Notes: generated from the letters alone by a model not told the origin. DNA of 64,000 nucleotides from JAFECT01 sp036501825 (GCA_036501825.1 DASXZP010000036.1:620001-684000); one strand, 5' to 3'; shown: positions 40,938 through 49,974, counted from the stretch's first letter. Translations and numbers: made by a program.

Positions 40938-42791
40938 ATGACAAGCGGACGCATGAAACTCCATCTCATAGCCCTGTTCGGCCTGACTCTCGCCGGCGCC
41001 GCCCACGCCCAATCGTCGAGCGTTCGCGCCATCCTCGCCGCCAACCACGCCGCGGTCGGCGCCATGCCCGCCCAGGGCTCAGCGGATTTCGAATATCTCT
41101 ATTCGGGCTCCGGCCTGACCGGCCCGTTCGTCAATCGCTACGACCTCGCCAGCGGCGCCTTTGTGCAGAGCACGGACGCCAACGGCATCTCCAACGGTGA
41201 AGGTTTCGACGGCAAAACGCCGTGGCAGCGCGACGTTTCGGGGACCAATACGCCGCAAATGGGCGGCGATCGGGTCAGGGTCGCGGTCAATCGCGCCTAT
41301 CGCTTCGCCAATCTGTGGTGGCGGCCTGACTACGGCGGCGCGCAGATCATCTATGCCGGACGCACTAGCGAGGGCGGCAAGCGCCTGGATCATCTGGTCG
41401 TCACGCCCAGGCGCGGCGAACGCTTCGACGCCTGGTTCGACGCCGACAGCCACCAGCTCGTGCGCATCGCCGAAGGTCGGCTGTTCTTCCACTTCAAGGA
41501 AACCTACGAGGACTATCGTCCCGAACGCGGCGTCGTGCTGCCGCACAAGATCATCGACGACGTCGGCCTGGGTGAAGGCGGCATCGAGACCACGACGCTG
41601 AAGGCGGCCCGCTTCGGCCCGCGCGTTCCGCTGTCGACCTACGCCTGCCCGACCGCGCCGCCCGCCGGCGCCTCCATCGCCGGCGGCGCCGCCAGCACGA
41701 CCGTGCCCTTCCGGCTGCTGAACAACCACGTTTACGTCCAGGCGATGGTGAACGGTAAAGGGCCCTACACCTTCATCCTCGACTCCGGCGGCCACACCCT
41801 GCTGTCGCCGCGCATCGTGTCCGATCTCGGCCTGAAGCCGGTGGGTGAGGCGGTCCAGAGCGGCGCCGGCGAGGGGCACTCGACAACGGGCTTCGTGCAT
41901 TTCGACGAGATCGCCATCGGCGGCGCGCGGCTGAAGGACATGGTGGGCTTTGCATCACCCATCTACGACAAGTCGATCGAGGGGATTCCCGTCGACGGCA
42001 TGGTCGGCTTCGAACTGATGCGCCGGCTGGTGACCCAGATCGACTATGGCCGCCACACGGTGACCTTCACCGATCCGGCGCGGTTCCATCCGCAACATCT
42101 GGGGACGGCGATCCCGTTCGTCTTCTACGACCACCTGCCAGACGTGCAGGGTTTCATCGGCAAGCGGCCGGCGACCTTCAACATCGACACCGGCTCGCGC
42201 TCCGAGATTGACGTCACCAGCCCCTTCGTCGCGGCGCATCACCTGCGCAGCGAATTCGCCAAGGGCGTGACCGCGGTAACCGGTTTCGGCGTCGGCGGCC
42301 CGACCACGGACTATGTCGTGCGCCTGCCGTCGCTGAAGCTGGGAACGGTCGAGGTCGACGACGTTCCGGCCGGCCTGTCCGACGCCAAGGGCGGATCGAT
42401 CAGCAATCCGAACTACGACGGCAACATCGGCAGCGGCCTGCTGAAGCGCTTCGTGGTCACGTTCGACTACGCTCATCAGGTCATGTACCTGAAGCGCATC
42501 ACGCCCACGCCCCCGGACATCGCCACCTTCGACCGGTCAGGCCTGTGGCTCAACGCCAAGAACGGCGGTTATGAAGTGACCGACGTCGCCCACGGCAGCG
42601 CCGCCGCCGCTGCCGGCATCGTGGTTGGCGATGTGATCACCGTCTTCAACGGGCAGCCCGCGCAGGACGACCATCTCGCCGACGTGCGGAAGACCCTGCG
42701 CGCGAGCCCGGTGGGAACGCGGATCAGGCTCGAGGTGAAGCACGGCGACAAGGCGCGTTCTGTCGTCCTGGTGTTGAAGGACCAAATCTGA
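40938..42791 (+). CDS. Secreted retropepsin-like aspartic protease with PDZ domain
   Basis: A 617-residue protein with a signal peptide (MKLHLIALFGLTLAGAAHAQ is residues 6-25). The first third (about 30-240) resembles a periplasmic carrier-type beta domain. Two aspartic-protease motifs follow: FILDSGGHTLL with Asp near 282 and FNIDTGSRSEI with Asp near 417. A PDZ domain (about 530-617) shows VAHGSAAAAAGIVVGDVITV. Two D-[S/T]-G motifs in one chain could form a complete pepsin-like active site without dimerisation. ATG 40938 has GCGGGGAT ahead; ATG 40953 is an alternative. Target and role are unknown. Confidence 0.82.
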   Translation: MTSGRMKLHLIALFGLTLAGAAHAQSSSVRAILAANHAAVGAMPAQGSADFEYLYSGSGLTGPFVNRYDLASGAFVQSTDANGISNGEGFDGKTPWQRDVSGTNTPQMGGDRVRVAVNRAYRFANLWWRPDYGGAQIIYAGRTSEGGKRLDHLVVTPRRGERFDAWFDADSHQLVRIAEGRLFFHFKETYEDYRPERGVVLPHKIIDDVGLGEGGIETTTLKAARFGPRVPLSTYACPTAPPAGASIAGGAASTTVPFRLLNNHVYVQAMVNGKGPYTFILDSGGHTLLSPRIVSDLGLKPVGEAVQSGAGEGHSTTGFVHFDEIAIGGARLKDMVGFASPIYDKSIEGIPVDGMVGFELMRRLVTQIDYGRHTVTFTDPARFHPQHLGTAIPFVFYDHLPDVQGFIGKRPATFNIDTGSRSEIDVTSPFVAAHHLRSEFAKGVTAVTGFGVGGPTTDYVVRLPSLKLGTVEVDDVPAGLSDAKGGSISNPNYDGNIGSGLLKRFVVTFDYAHQVMYLKRITPTPPDIATFDRSGLWLNAKNGGYEVTDVAHGSAAAAAGIVVGDVITVFNGQPAQDDHLADVRKTLRASPVGTRIRLEVKHGDKARSVVLVLKDQI

Positions 42792-42794
42792 CGC

Positions 42795-43655
42795 TCAGCG
42801 CGGTTCGATGGTGACCACGCGGACGATCTTGACCTTCGGCGCCTTGTCTTCGGGCAGCCCCTGCATGTGCACGGTCAGGTCCAGATCGTCGTAGGGCGTC
42901 TTGGCGCGGATCAGCGCGCCGGTATGCCGGTCGATCTCGACGCGGAAGGACCAGTGCTCGACCCCGATCATCTTCATCGCCTGGCCTTGGGCGGTGTGTT
43001 CGCTGAGGTCGAGGTCCGCCAGTGCCGGCGCCCACTTCAAGGTCGCGACCTTCGCGTCGACGCTTTCCAAGGTGGTCACGCCGCCGTGGGTCGTCTCGGT
43101 CAGGCCTTCGCCCGCGCGATCGTAATGGGCGGTGAAGCCGGCGAAATGCGCCGTGTCGCCGGGTTTGCGCAGTTCCGACGGCAGTTTCGCGTCGGCGACA
43201 GAGATCACCACCACGTTCACGATGTCCGTCAGCGGGAAGAAGACGGCCGGCGGCGCGCAGAGATCGAGGAATGAATTGCCCATGGCCGCCGAAGGATCCT
43301 TGGTGGTCGGCCAGATCCGCGCGGTCGCGATGCCGCCCTTGGGCGCGTGCATCTTGGCCAGGCAATCGTCGGTGAGTTTCACCGGGCTCCAGGTCTTGCC
43401 GTCGGATTCCTGTGCTGAGCGCACGATCGCGTCGATGGAGCCGTCGCGGTTCACCTGCAGGTCGAAGTCGGTGCGGTAGGCATGCGTCGGCTGGCCGTTG
43501 ACGGTCTCGATCACCTCGTAGTGGTAAGCGTGGACGCCCGGCACGGGCCGGTAGCGGATGGTCTGCGTCGCCTGCGCCGCCGCCGGTAAGGCGGCCGTCG
43601 CGCACACGGCAAGGCTAAGCGCGAGCGCGCGGCTGGTTTTTGTCTTCGTTCCCAT
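42795..43655 (-). CDS. Secreted hypothetical protein in an operon with PadR
   Basis: I do not recognise the family. The 286-residue protein starts with a signal peptide (TSRALALSLAVCATAALPAA then AQA cleavage). The mature part has no cysteine pairs beyond C-x-A positions and is predicted beta-rich by eye (for example YEVIETVNGQPTHAYRTDFD, HYDRAGEGLTETTHGGVTTL). GAGGGGGAG lies six bases before the ATG. Its first 41 bases overlap the PadR gene upstream, so the two are one transcript and probably one unit: a PadR-regulated envelope protein. It converges with the protease gene, three bases apart. Confidence 0.65.
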   Translation of the reverse strand: MGTKTKTSRALALSLAVCATAALPAAAQATQTIRYRPVPGVHAYHYEVIETVNGQPTHAYRTDFDLQVNRDGSIDAIVRSAQESDGKTWSPVKLTDDCLAKMHAPKGGIATARIWPTTKDPSAAMGNSFLDLCAPPAVFFPLTDIVNVVVISVADAKLPSELRKPGDTAHFAGFTAHYDRAGEGLTETTHGGVTTLESVDAKVATLKWAPALADLDLSEHTAQGQAMKMIGVEHWSFRVEIDRHTGALIRAKTPYDDLDLTVHMQGLPEDKAPKVKIVRVVTIEPR

Positions 43656-44190
43656 CGGTCTCCCCCTCTCTTGATGACAGCAGGTCTTGGCACCATTGCT
43701 GGCGCGTGCGGCTGAGCCGCAGGCCCAGGTCGAGCGCCTCGCGCGGCGCGCGGCTCATCTGGGCGCCGGGTCCCGCGACGAAGGCCTCGAGCGCGGCGAG
43801 CTTGCGGCTGTGGATGGCGGCATAGTCGGCGAGGAACGCCAGTGCGGCCGGACGGCCCAGCCGCTCGGCCATCATCACGTAGCGCAGGTCCAGGTCCTGG
43901 GGCCGGCGGGTGAAGGCGTCCGGATCGATCGGCGCCGTCAGCCAGGCGTCGAGCGCCCGGTCTCCCTCGGCGGTGCGGTTGAAGGCGCGGCGGCGGCGTC
44001 CGCCCGGTGTGGTCTCGCCCGCAAGCAAGCCCCGCATCTCCAGCCGGTTCAGGGCCGGATAGATCGCGCCCGGGCTGTCGCTGAACAGACCAATGGGCGT
44101 GGTCTGGAACAGCTGGCGGATGTCGTAGCCCGACTGGCCCTTGTGGGAGACCAGGAACAGCAGCAGGGCGTCCAGGGTTGTGAGCTTCAT
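43615..44190 (-). CDS. PadR-family transcriptional regulator
   Basis: A 191-residue PadR repressor. The winged HTH is at residues 5-80: LDALLLFLVSHKGQSGYDIR, SPGAIYPALNRLEMRGLLAG and RAFNRTAEGDRALDAWL. The rest is the C-terminal alpha-helical part that forms the dimer and ligand pocket. A near-perfect palindrome, ATAGTACGATGCGTACTAT, lies 9 bases upstream of its start, in the position expected for autorepression. No strong ribosome site lies between operator and ATG. The gene overlaps the next (secreted protein) by 41 bases. PadR-type repressors often respond to phenolic acids; here the ligand is unknown. Confidence 0.9.
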   Translation of the reverse strand: MKLTTLDALLLFLVSHKGQSGYDIRQLFQTTPIGLFSDSPGAIYPALNRLEMRGLLAGETTPGGRRRRAFNRTAEGDRALDAWLTAPIDPDAFTRRPQDLDLRYVMMAERLGRPAALAFLADYAAIHSRKLAALEAFVAGPGAQMSRAPREALDLGLRLSRTRQQWCQDLLSSREGETDGNEDKNQPRARA

Positions 44191-44199
44191 ACGGTTCGT

Positions 44200-44218
44200 A
44201 TAGTACGATGCGTACTAT
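44200..44218. promoter_or_regulatory. Putative PadR operator ATAGTACG-ATG-CGTACTAT
   Basis: A perfect eight-base inverted repeat with a three-base spacer, 9 bases before the padR start and 81 bases before ispG. AT-rich ATAGTAC/GTACTAT arms are typical of PadR-family operators. Binding here would block padR and its secreted-protein partner; an effect on ispG is also possible. Confidence 0.75.
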
Positions 44219-44299
44219 GAGTCGAGGGGAGGCGCCGCGACCCGGGCCCGGCCCCATTCCGCGACCTCTGGCCCGTGGCGGGAAAGCCGGCGAAGGCCT

Positions 44300-45466
44300 A
44301 TGTTCCGCGCCGTCATGGCCACCCACGATCAGCTCGCTCACGTCCGCCCCTGGCGGGCCATCCACCGCCGCCCGTCGCGCAAGATCCGGGTCGGCTCGGT
44401 CGAGGTCGGCGGCGACGCCCCGATCACCGTCCAGTCGATGACCAACACGCCGACCGCCGACGCGGGCGCGACCATCGACCAGATCCGCGCCCTGGAAGAG
44501 GCCGGCTGCGACATCGTCCGCGTCTCCTGCCCTGATGAGGAATCGACCGCGGCTTTCAAGACCATCGCCAAGGCGGCGAAGGTCCCGCTGGTCGCCGACA
44601 TCCACTTCCACTACCGCCGCGCCATCGAGGCGGCCCAGGCGGGCGCCGCGTGCCTGCGCATCAACCCCGGCAACATCGGCTCGAGCGAGCGCGTGCGCGA
44701 GGTGGTGCAGGCGGCCAAGGATCACGGTTGCTCCATGCGCATCGGCGTCAACGCCGGTTCGCTCGAACGCGATCTCCTCGAACGTTTTGGCGAACCCTGT
44801 CCGGAGGCGATGGTCGAGAGCGCGCTCAGCCACGCCCGCGTGCTGCAGGACCACGACTTCCACGAATTCAAGATCAGCGTGAAGGCCTCCGACCCCTTCC
44901 TCACCGTCGCCGCCTATCAGCAGCTGGCCGAGGCGATCGACTGTCCGCTGCACCTCGGCGTCACCGAGGCGGGTCCGTTCCGCACCGGCACGATCAAGTC
45001 CTCCATCGGCATCGGGTCATTGCTGTGGGCCGGCATCGGCGACACCATCCGCGTGTCGCTGGCCGCCGATCCGGTGGAAGAGGTCAAGGTCGGCTTCGAC
45101 ATTTTGAAGACACTGGGCCTGCGCCACCGCGGCGTGAACATCATCGCCTGTCCGTCCTGCGCGCGGCAGGGCTTCAACGTGATCGAGACGGTGACCGAGC
45201 TGGAAGCGCGCCTCGCGCACATTCCGACCTCCATGTCGCTGTCGATCATCGGCTGTGTGGTCAACGGCCCCGGCGAAGCCCTGTTCACCGACGTCGGCTT
45301 CACCGGCGGCGGCAAGGGCGCGGGCATGGTCTATGTCGCGGGCAAGCCCGATCACAAGTTGGACAACGCGGCGATGATCGACCACATCGTCGAGCTGGTC
45401 GAAAAGCGCGCTTCGGAAATCGAGGCGGAAAAGGCGGCCAGCGCCGTTGGCCAGGCCGCGGAGTAA
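44300..45466 (+). CDS. ispG: 4-hydroxy-3-methylbut-2-enyl-diphosphate synthase
   Basis: A 388-residue IspG (GcpE), a 4Fe-4S enzyme of the MEP isoprenoid pathway. Visible are KIRVGSVEVGGDAPITVQSM, NTPTADA, VPLVADIHFHYR, CLRINPGNIG, RIGVNAGSLE, HEFKISVKASDP, VTEAGPFRTGTIKSSIGIGS, the cluster cysteines in CPSCARQGF, and IIGCVVNGPGEA. ATG 44300 or 44315 can start it; AAGGC precedes the first. It makes the precursor of isoprenoids such as ubiquinone, whose later steps include ubiG in this window. It is separated from the RodZ-like gene by the AraC-protease-PadR block. Confidence 0.96.
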   Translation: MFRAVMATHDQLAHVRPWRAIHRRPSRKIRVGSVEVGGDAPITVQSMTNTPTADAGATIDQIRALEEAGCDIVRVSCPDEESTAAFKTIAKAAKVPLVADIHFHYRRAIEAAQAGAACLRINPGNIGSSERVREVVQAAKDHGCSMRIGVNAGSLERDLLERFGEPCPEAMVESALSHARVLQDHDFHEFKISVKASDPFLTVAAYQQLAEAIDCPLHLGVTEAGPFRTGTIKSSIGIGSLLWAGIGDTIRVSLAADPVEEVKVGFDILKTLGLRHRGVNIIACPSCARQGFNVIETVTELEARLAHIPTSMSLSIIGCVVNGPGEALFTDVGFTGGGKGAGMVYVAGKPDHKLDNAAMIDHIVELVEKRASEIEAEKAASAVGQAAE

Positions 45467-45544
45467 CACGCTCCATTTTTATTCCGCGCTTGACCGCCCA
45501 GATTTGCGAGCGCAGTGGACCGCCGATACGTCCGGAGCCCGCCC

Positions 45545-46144
45545 ATGCGCCTCTACCTCTCCACCGGTTCGCCGTTCGTGCGGAAGTGCCGTGTCGTCAT
45601 TCGTGAGAAGGGCCTGCTGCCCAAGGTGGAAGAGACCGCCATCGACTTTCCCTACAAGAGCGACCCGGGCCATCTGGCCGCCAATCCCATCGGCCAGGTG
45701 CCGGCGCTGGTCGCTGACGACGGGACGGCGTACTTCGACAGCGCCCTGATCTGCGCCTACCTCGACAGCCTGTCGGGTGCGCCGCGTCTCTTGCCGCCGG
45801 AAGGCGCCGAGCACTGGCGCGTGCGCCGGCTCGAAACCATCGGCGACGCCATGATGGAGATGACGGTCAAGCAGGTGCTGGAAAGCCGCCGGCCGGAAGA
45901 GCAGCAATCCGCGGAATGGAAGGGCCACTGGACGGCGGGCCTGACGCGCGCCATCGACATGGCGGACAAGGAAGCGCCCGATCCGTCGAGTTTTGATCTC
46001 GGCGCCATCACGCTGGCGATCGCGGCGACCTATCTCGACTTCCGCCTGCCGTCGCTGGACTGGCGCTCGACGCACCCCAAGCTGCACGCCCTGCGCGACG
46101 CGCTGGAAGAACGCGACAGCTTCAAGGACACCTATCCGCGCTAG
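45545..46144 (+). CDS. Glutathione S-transferase family protein
   Basis: A 199-residue GST. The N-terminal thioredoxin fold begins MRLYLSTGSPFVRKCRVVIR, with the catalytic Ser/Thr region, and NPIGQVPALVADDGTAYFDS with the glutathione-binding Pro and Ser; the alpha-helical C-terminal domain holds IGDAMMEMTVKQVLESRR. The ATG at 45545 has GGAGC seven bases upstream. It ends in a CTAG shared with the convergent cysA stop. The substrate is unknown. Confidence 0.85.
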   Translation: MRLYLSTGSPFVRKCRVVIREKGLLPKVEETAIDFPYKSDPGHLAANPIGQVPALVADDGTAYFDSALICAYLDSLSGAPRLLPPEGAEHWRVRRLETIGDAMMEMTVKQVLESRRPEEQQSAEWKGHWTAGLTRAIDMADKEAPDPSSFDLGAITLAIAATYLDFRLPSLDWRSTHPKLHALRDALEERDSFKDTYPR

Positions 46145-47181
46145 CCGAACACGAACACCCGCTGCGGCGTCAGGCGCGCGCGTGAGTTGAGGGCGACGCA
46201 TTGCGGTAAGCCGCTGCGTGGATACTCGATCTCGAACACGCGCCCGTCGTCGGCGCGGCATTCGGCGCGCAGCACGGCGCCCTTGGCGAGCACGGCGGTG
46301 ACCGTGACGAGCAGGCCTTCGGCGTTTTCAGGCGCGAGCGCGGTTTCGTAGGGCCGGAACCAGGCGGTGGCTTCGCCCGCTTGGCCCGCGGCGTTGGCGA
46401 TCGGCGCGGAGAAGCCGTCGAACAGCGCGCGGCCGTTGTCGATGCGGCAGGCCAGGCGGTTGGCGTCGCCCAGGAACTCGAACACGAAGGCGGAAGCAGG
46501 CGCTGAGGCCAGGTCCCGCGGCGTGCCGATCTGTTCGATGCGGCCGCCGTTCAGCACCGCGACACGGTCGGCCAGGTCGACGGCTTCTTCCTGGTCGTGA
46601 GTCACGAACACGGTGGTGACGCCGGTCTCCTCGTGGATGCGGCGCAATTGCCGGCGCAGGTCCTTGCGCACCTTTGCGTCGAGGGCGCCGAAGGGTTCGT
46701 CGAGCAGCAGCATGCGCGGCTCGATCGCCAGCGCACGGGCGAGCGCCACGCGCTGCATCTGCCCGCCGCTGAGTTGCGCCGGATAGCGCTTCTCGAGACC
46801 TTCCAGTTGCACGAGGCCGAGCAGGCGGTGCACGCGATCCTTGATCTCGCGCGAGGGCAGCCGGTTCTGGCCGCGCATCGCCTGCAGGCCGTAGGCGATG
46901 TTCTTGTCCACGGTCATGTGCCGGAACAGGGCGTAGTGCTGGAACACCATGCCCACGCGCCGCTCGCGCGGTTTGATCGCGAGGAAGTCGTCGCCTTCGA
47001 AGGTGACCGATCCCTGATCCGGCTGTTCGAGGCCGGCCAGCACGCGCAACAGGGTGGTCTTGCCTGAACCCGACGGCCCCAGCAGCGCCAGGAACTCGCC
47101 CTTGGGCGCGGACAGCGAGACGCCGTTGAGCGCGGCGGTGCGCCCGAACTGTTTCGCGATGTTTTCGACGACGAGGCTCAT
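46141..47181 (-). CDS. cysA: Sulfate/thiosulfate ABC transporter ATPase
   Basis: A 346-residue ATPase that powers sulfate import. Walker A GPSGSGKTTLLRVLAGLEQP, Q-loop GMVFQHYALFRHMTV, signature LSGGQMQRVALARALAIEP, Walker B LLLDEPFGALDAKVRKDLRR and switch His VTHDQEEAVDLA are present, followed by a C-terminal TOBE/regulatory domain. It is the last gene of the sbp-cysT-cysW-cysA operon on the minus strand, 13 bases after cysW. The stop shares a CTAG with the convergent GST gene. GlnH-like competitors are excluded by the neighbouring sulfate permease genes. Confidence 0.95.
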   Translation of the reverse strand: MSLVVENIAKQFGRTAALNGVSLSAPKGEFLALLGPSGSGKTTLLRVLAGLEQPDQGSVTFEGDDFLAIKPRERRVGMVFQHYALFRHMTVDKNIAYGLQAMRGQNRLPSREIKDRVHRLLGLVQLEGLEKRYPAQLSGGQMQRVALARALAIEPRMLLLDEPFGALDAKVRKDLRRQLRRIHEETGVTTVFVTHDQEEAVDLADRVAVLNGGRIEQIGTPRDLASAPASAFVFEFLGDANRLACRIDNGRALFDGFSAPIANAAGQAGEATAWFRPYETALAPENAEGLLVTVTAVLAKGAVLRAECRADDGRVFEIEYPRSGLPQCVALNSRARLTPQRVFVFG

Positions 47182-47194
47182 GCGGGTCCGTTGA

Positions 47195-48040
47195 TCAGTG
47201 GCGCCGCTGGCCGGCGAGGTCGCCGGCGAAGCGCCATTCCAGCACGGTCTTCACCACCAGGGTAACCAGCGCCAGGCTCGCCAGCAGCGAAGCCACGGCA
47301 AAGGCGCCGACATAGTCGTACTCATTGTAAAGCACTTCGACGTGCAGCGGCAGGGTGTTGGTCTTGCCGCGGATCATGCCCGAGACGACGGTCACCGCGC
47401 CGAATTCCCCCATGGCGCGCGCGTTAGACAGGAGCACGCCGTAGAGCAGGGCCCACTTCACATTGGGCAGGGTGACGGTGAAGAAGGTGCGCCAGGCGCC
47501 GGCCCCGAGCGTGACCGCCGCAGCCTCTTCGTCGGTCCCCTGTTCCTGCATCAGCGGGATCAGCTCGCGCGCGACGAAGGGAATGGTGACCAGCATGGTC
47601 GCCAGCGCCAGGCCCGGGAAGGCGAAGATTATGTGGATGCCGTTGTGCTGGAGCATGGGTCCGAACCAGCCGTTGGCGCCGAACAGCAACACCCAGACCA
47701 GGCCCGACACCACCGGCGAGGTCGCAAACGGCAGGTCGATGAAGGTCAGCAGAAAGCCCTTGCCGCGAAAGTCGAACTTGGCGACGCACCACGCGGCGGC
47801 GAGGCCGAAGATCGCATTCAGCGGGACCGCGATGGCGGCCACCATGAGCGTCATGCGCAGCGCCGATTGCGCATCCGGGTCGCGGATGGCGGTGAGGGCG
47901 GCCTCGACGCCCTTGCCCAGGGCCTGGCTGAAGATAGTGACCAACGGAGCGAGGACGATCAGCGCGATCCACCCGATGGCGATCAACATCAGCGCGACCG
48001 CGCCGGGGCTTTTCGGCGGCTTACCGGCGAGCGTTCTCAT
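47195..48040 (-). CDS. cysW: Sulfate ABC transporter permease CysW
   Basis: A 281-residue inner-membrane permease with about six membrane helices; the EAA loop that touches the ATPase reads EEAAAVTLGAGAWRTFFTVT, and GEFGAVTVVSGMIRGKTNTL then PLHVEVLYNEYDYVGAFAVA are CysW-type. It partners with CysT. The ATG overlaps the cysT stop (ATGA). The residues LPFATSPVVSGLVWVLLFGA line the channel region. Confidence 0.95.
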   Translation of the reverse strand: MRTLAGKPPKSPGAVALMLIAIGWIALIVLAPLVTIFSQALGKGVEAALTAIRDPDAQSALRMTLMVAAIAVPLNAIFGLAAAWCVAKFDFRGKGFLLTFIDLPFATSPVVSGLVWVLLFGANGWFGPMLQHNGIHIIFAFPGLALATMLVTIPFVARELIPLMQEQGTDEEAAAVTLGAGAWRTFFTVTLPNVKWALLYGVLLSNARAMGEFGAVTVVSGMIRGKTNTLPLHVEVLYNEYDYVGAFAVASLLASLALVTLVVKTVLEWRFAGDLAGQRRH

Positions 48041-48888
48041 GCGCTCCCCTTCCGCCCGAGGCGCACCTGGATCAGGTTGATGGTGATGAGCGCCAGGAAC
48101 GAGATCGTCAGCATGACCACGCCCAACGCCGCGGCGCCGGAATAATCAAATTCTTCGAGCTTGTTGACGATCAGCAACGGCGCGATCTCGCTCTTGAACG
48201 GCATGTTGCCACTGATGAAGATCACCGAGCCGTATTCACCGACCGCGCGCGCGAACGCCAGGGTAAAGCCGGTCATCAGCGCGGGCATCAGCGTCGGCAG
48301 GAACACGCCGAAGAACCGTCGTGCCGACCCGGCGCCGAGCGTGATCGCCGCCTCTTCCACCTCGGCGTCGAAATCTTGCAGCACCGGCTGCACCGAGCGC
48401 ACCACGAACGGCAGACCCACGAACACCAGCGCGACGAAGATGCCGAGCGGCGTGTACGCGACCTTCACGCCCAGCTTCAGCAGCGGCGCGCCGAACCAGC
48501 CGTTCGGCCCGTACAGCGTCGTGAGCGCGATGCCCGCCACCGCCGTGGGGATGGCAAAGGGCAGATCGAGCGCCGCGTCCAGCAGCCTGCGACCGGGAAA
48601 TCTGTAGCGCACCAGCACCCAGGCCGAGATCAGCCCAAACAGCACGTTCACCAGCGCAGCCGCCGCGGCCACGCCGAAGCTGACGCGCAGGGCGGCCGCC
48701 ACACGGGGATTGCTGATCGCTTTCCAGAAGCCGTCGAAACCGTGTTCCCACGGACGCGCCACCAGGGCCGCGAAGGGGATCAGAACGATGAGGCTCAGAT
48801 AGCAAAGGGTGAACCCCAGCGACGGCCCGAAGCCGGGCAGCACGCTGGGCTCACGCCACTTGCGTCTCGGAGCGCTGGTTGCGGTCAA
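48037..48888 (-). CDS. cysT: Sulfate ABC transporter permease CysT
   Basis: A 283-residue permease. The N-terminus VLPGFGPSLGFTLCYLSLIV, the segment DLPFAIPTAVAGIALTTLYG, the EAA loop EEAAITLGAGSARRFFGVFL and AFARAVGEYGSVIFISGNMP are typical of CysT (CysU). It appears to begin with TTG directly after the sbp stop (48888); a GTG at 48843 is a shorter alternative. It is coupled with cysW. Confidence 0.94.
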   Translation of the reverse strand: MTATSAPRRKWREPSVLPGFGPSLGFTLCYLSLIVLIPFAALVARPWEHGFDGFWKAISNPRVAAALRVSFGVAAAAALVNVLFGLISAWVLVRYRFPGRRLLDAALDLPFAIPTAVAGIALTTLYGPNGWFGAPLLKLGVKVAYTPLGIFVALVFVGLPFVVRSVQPVLQDFDAEVEEAAITLGAGSARRFFGVFLPTLMPALMTGFTLAFARAVGEYGSVIFISGNMPFKSEIAPLLIVNKLEEFDYSGAAALGVVMLTISFLALITINLIQVRLGRKGSA

Positions 48889-49920
48889 TCAGTGTCCCTT
48901 GCCGTAGATCTGGTCGAACACCCCGCCGTCGGCGAAGTGAGTCTTCTGCGCCGACTTCCAGCCTCCGAGATCGGCGATGGTAACGAGCTTGAGTTGCGGG
49001 AAACTTGCCGCGTGCGCCGCGAGGATCTGCGCGTTGGTCGGACGATAGCCCTGGCCTGCCGCCAGCTCCTGCGCCCAATCCTCATAGAGGGCGGAAAGAT
49101 AGGCTTCCGCCACCGCGCGCGTGCCGCGCTTGTCGACGACACGGTCCACCACCGACACCGGCGGCTCGGCCAGGATGCTCAAGGTGGGATAGACGATCTC
49201 CACCTTATCGTGGCCCAATTCCTTGATCGACAGGATCGCCTCGTTCTCCCACGCCAACAGGACGTCGCCGATGCCGCGTTGAGCGAAGGTGGTGGTGGCG
49301 CCGCGCGCGCCGGAATCCAGCACCGGCACATTCTTGTAGAGCTTCTGGACGAAGGCCTGGGCGGTGGCCGCGCCGCCGCCGGGTTGTTTCAACGCATAGG
49401 CCCAGGCGGCCAGGTAGTTCCACCGCGCGCCGCCGGAGGTCTTCGGGCTGGGGGTGATGACCGAGACGCCCGGCCTTACCACGTCGGACCAATCCTTGAT
49501 CCTTTTCGGGTTCCCCTTGCGCACCAGAAACACGATGGTCGAGGTGTAGGGCGTGGCGTTGTTGGGCAGGCGGGTCTGCCAATCGGTGTGGATCAGGCCC
49601 TTCGCCGCAATGGCGTCGATGTCGTAGGCGAGCGCCAGGGTGACGACGTCGGCCTCGAGCCCATCCACAACGGCGCGAGCCTGCTTGCCCGAGCCGCCGT
49701 GGGACTGGTTCACCTTCACGTCCGGATGGCCGGCGGACTTCCAGCGTTTGGAAAATTCTGCGTCGAACGCTTTATAGAATTCCCGGGTCGGGTCGTAGCT
49801 GACGTTCAGAATCTCCTGAACCGCCTGGCCCGAGCCCTTGGGGGAGCAGGCCGTAAGCGCCGCGAGGCTCGCGCCCCCGGCCAACAGCCCGAACGAACGC
49901 CGTGAAACCGAACGCATCAT
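48889..49920 (-). CDS. Sulfate-binding lipoprotein/periplasmic protein
   Basis: A 343-residue substrate-binding protein of the Sbp/CysP type, first gene of the operon. The N-terminus carries SRRSFGLLAGGASLAALTAC, a twin-arginine-like, lipobox-containing signal, so it is probably a Tat-exported lipoprotein. The mature part has ILNVSYDPTREFYKAFDAEF, QSHGGSGKQARAVVDGLEAD, VTLALAYDIDAIA, NPKRIKDWSDVVRPGVSVIT and PKTSGGARWNYLAAWAYA, all sulfate-binding hallmarks. Thiosulfate cannot be excluded. The tandem ATGs at 49920/49917 are equivalent. Confidence 0.93.
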   Translation of the reverse strand: MMRSVSRRSFGLLAGGASLAALTACSPKGSGQAVQEILNVSYDPTREFYKAFDAEFSKRWKSAGHPDVKVNQSHGGSGKQARAVVDGLEADVVTLALAYDIDAIAAKGLIHTDWQTRLPNNATPYTSTIVFLVRKGNPKRIKDWSDVVRPGVSVITPSPKTSGGARWNYLAAWAYALKQPGGGAATAQAFVQKLYKNVPVLDSGARGATTTFAQRGIGDVLLAWENEAILSIKELGHDKVEIVYPTLSILAEPPVSVVDRVVDKRGTRAVAEAYLSALYEDWAQELAAGQGYRPTNAQILAAHAASFPQLKLVTIADLGGWKSAQKTHFADGGVFDQIYGKGH

Positions 49921-49974
49921 GGGGAGCCCTCCGCCCTGAGAGTTAAACGCCCGGCCGACTGTTTGGTTTAATTC

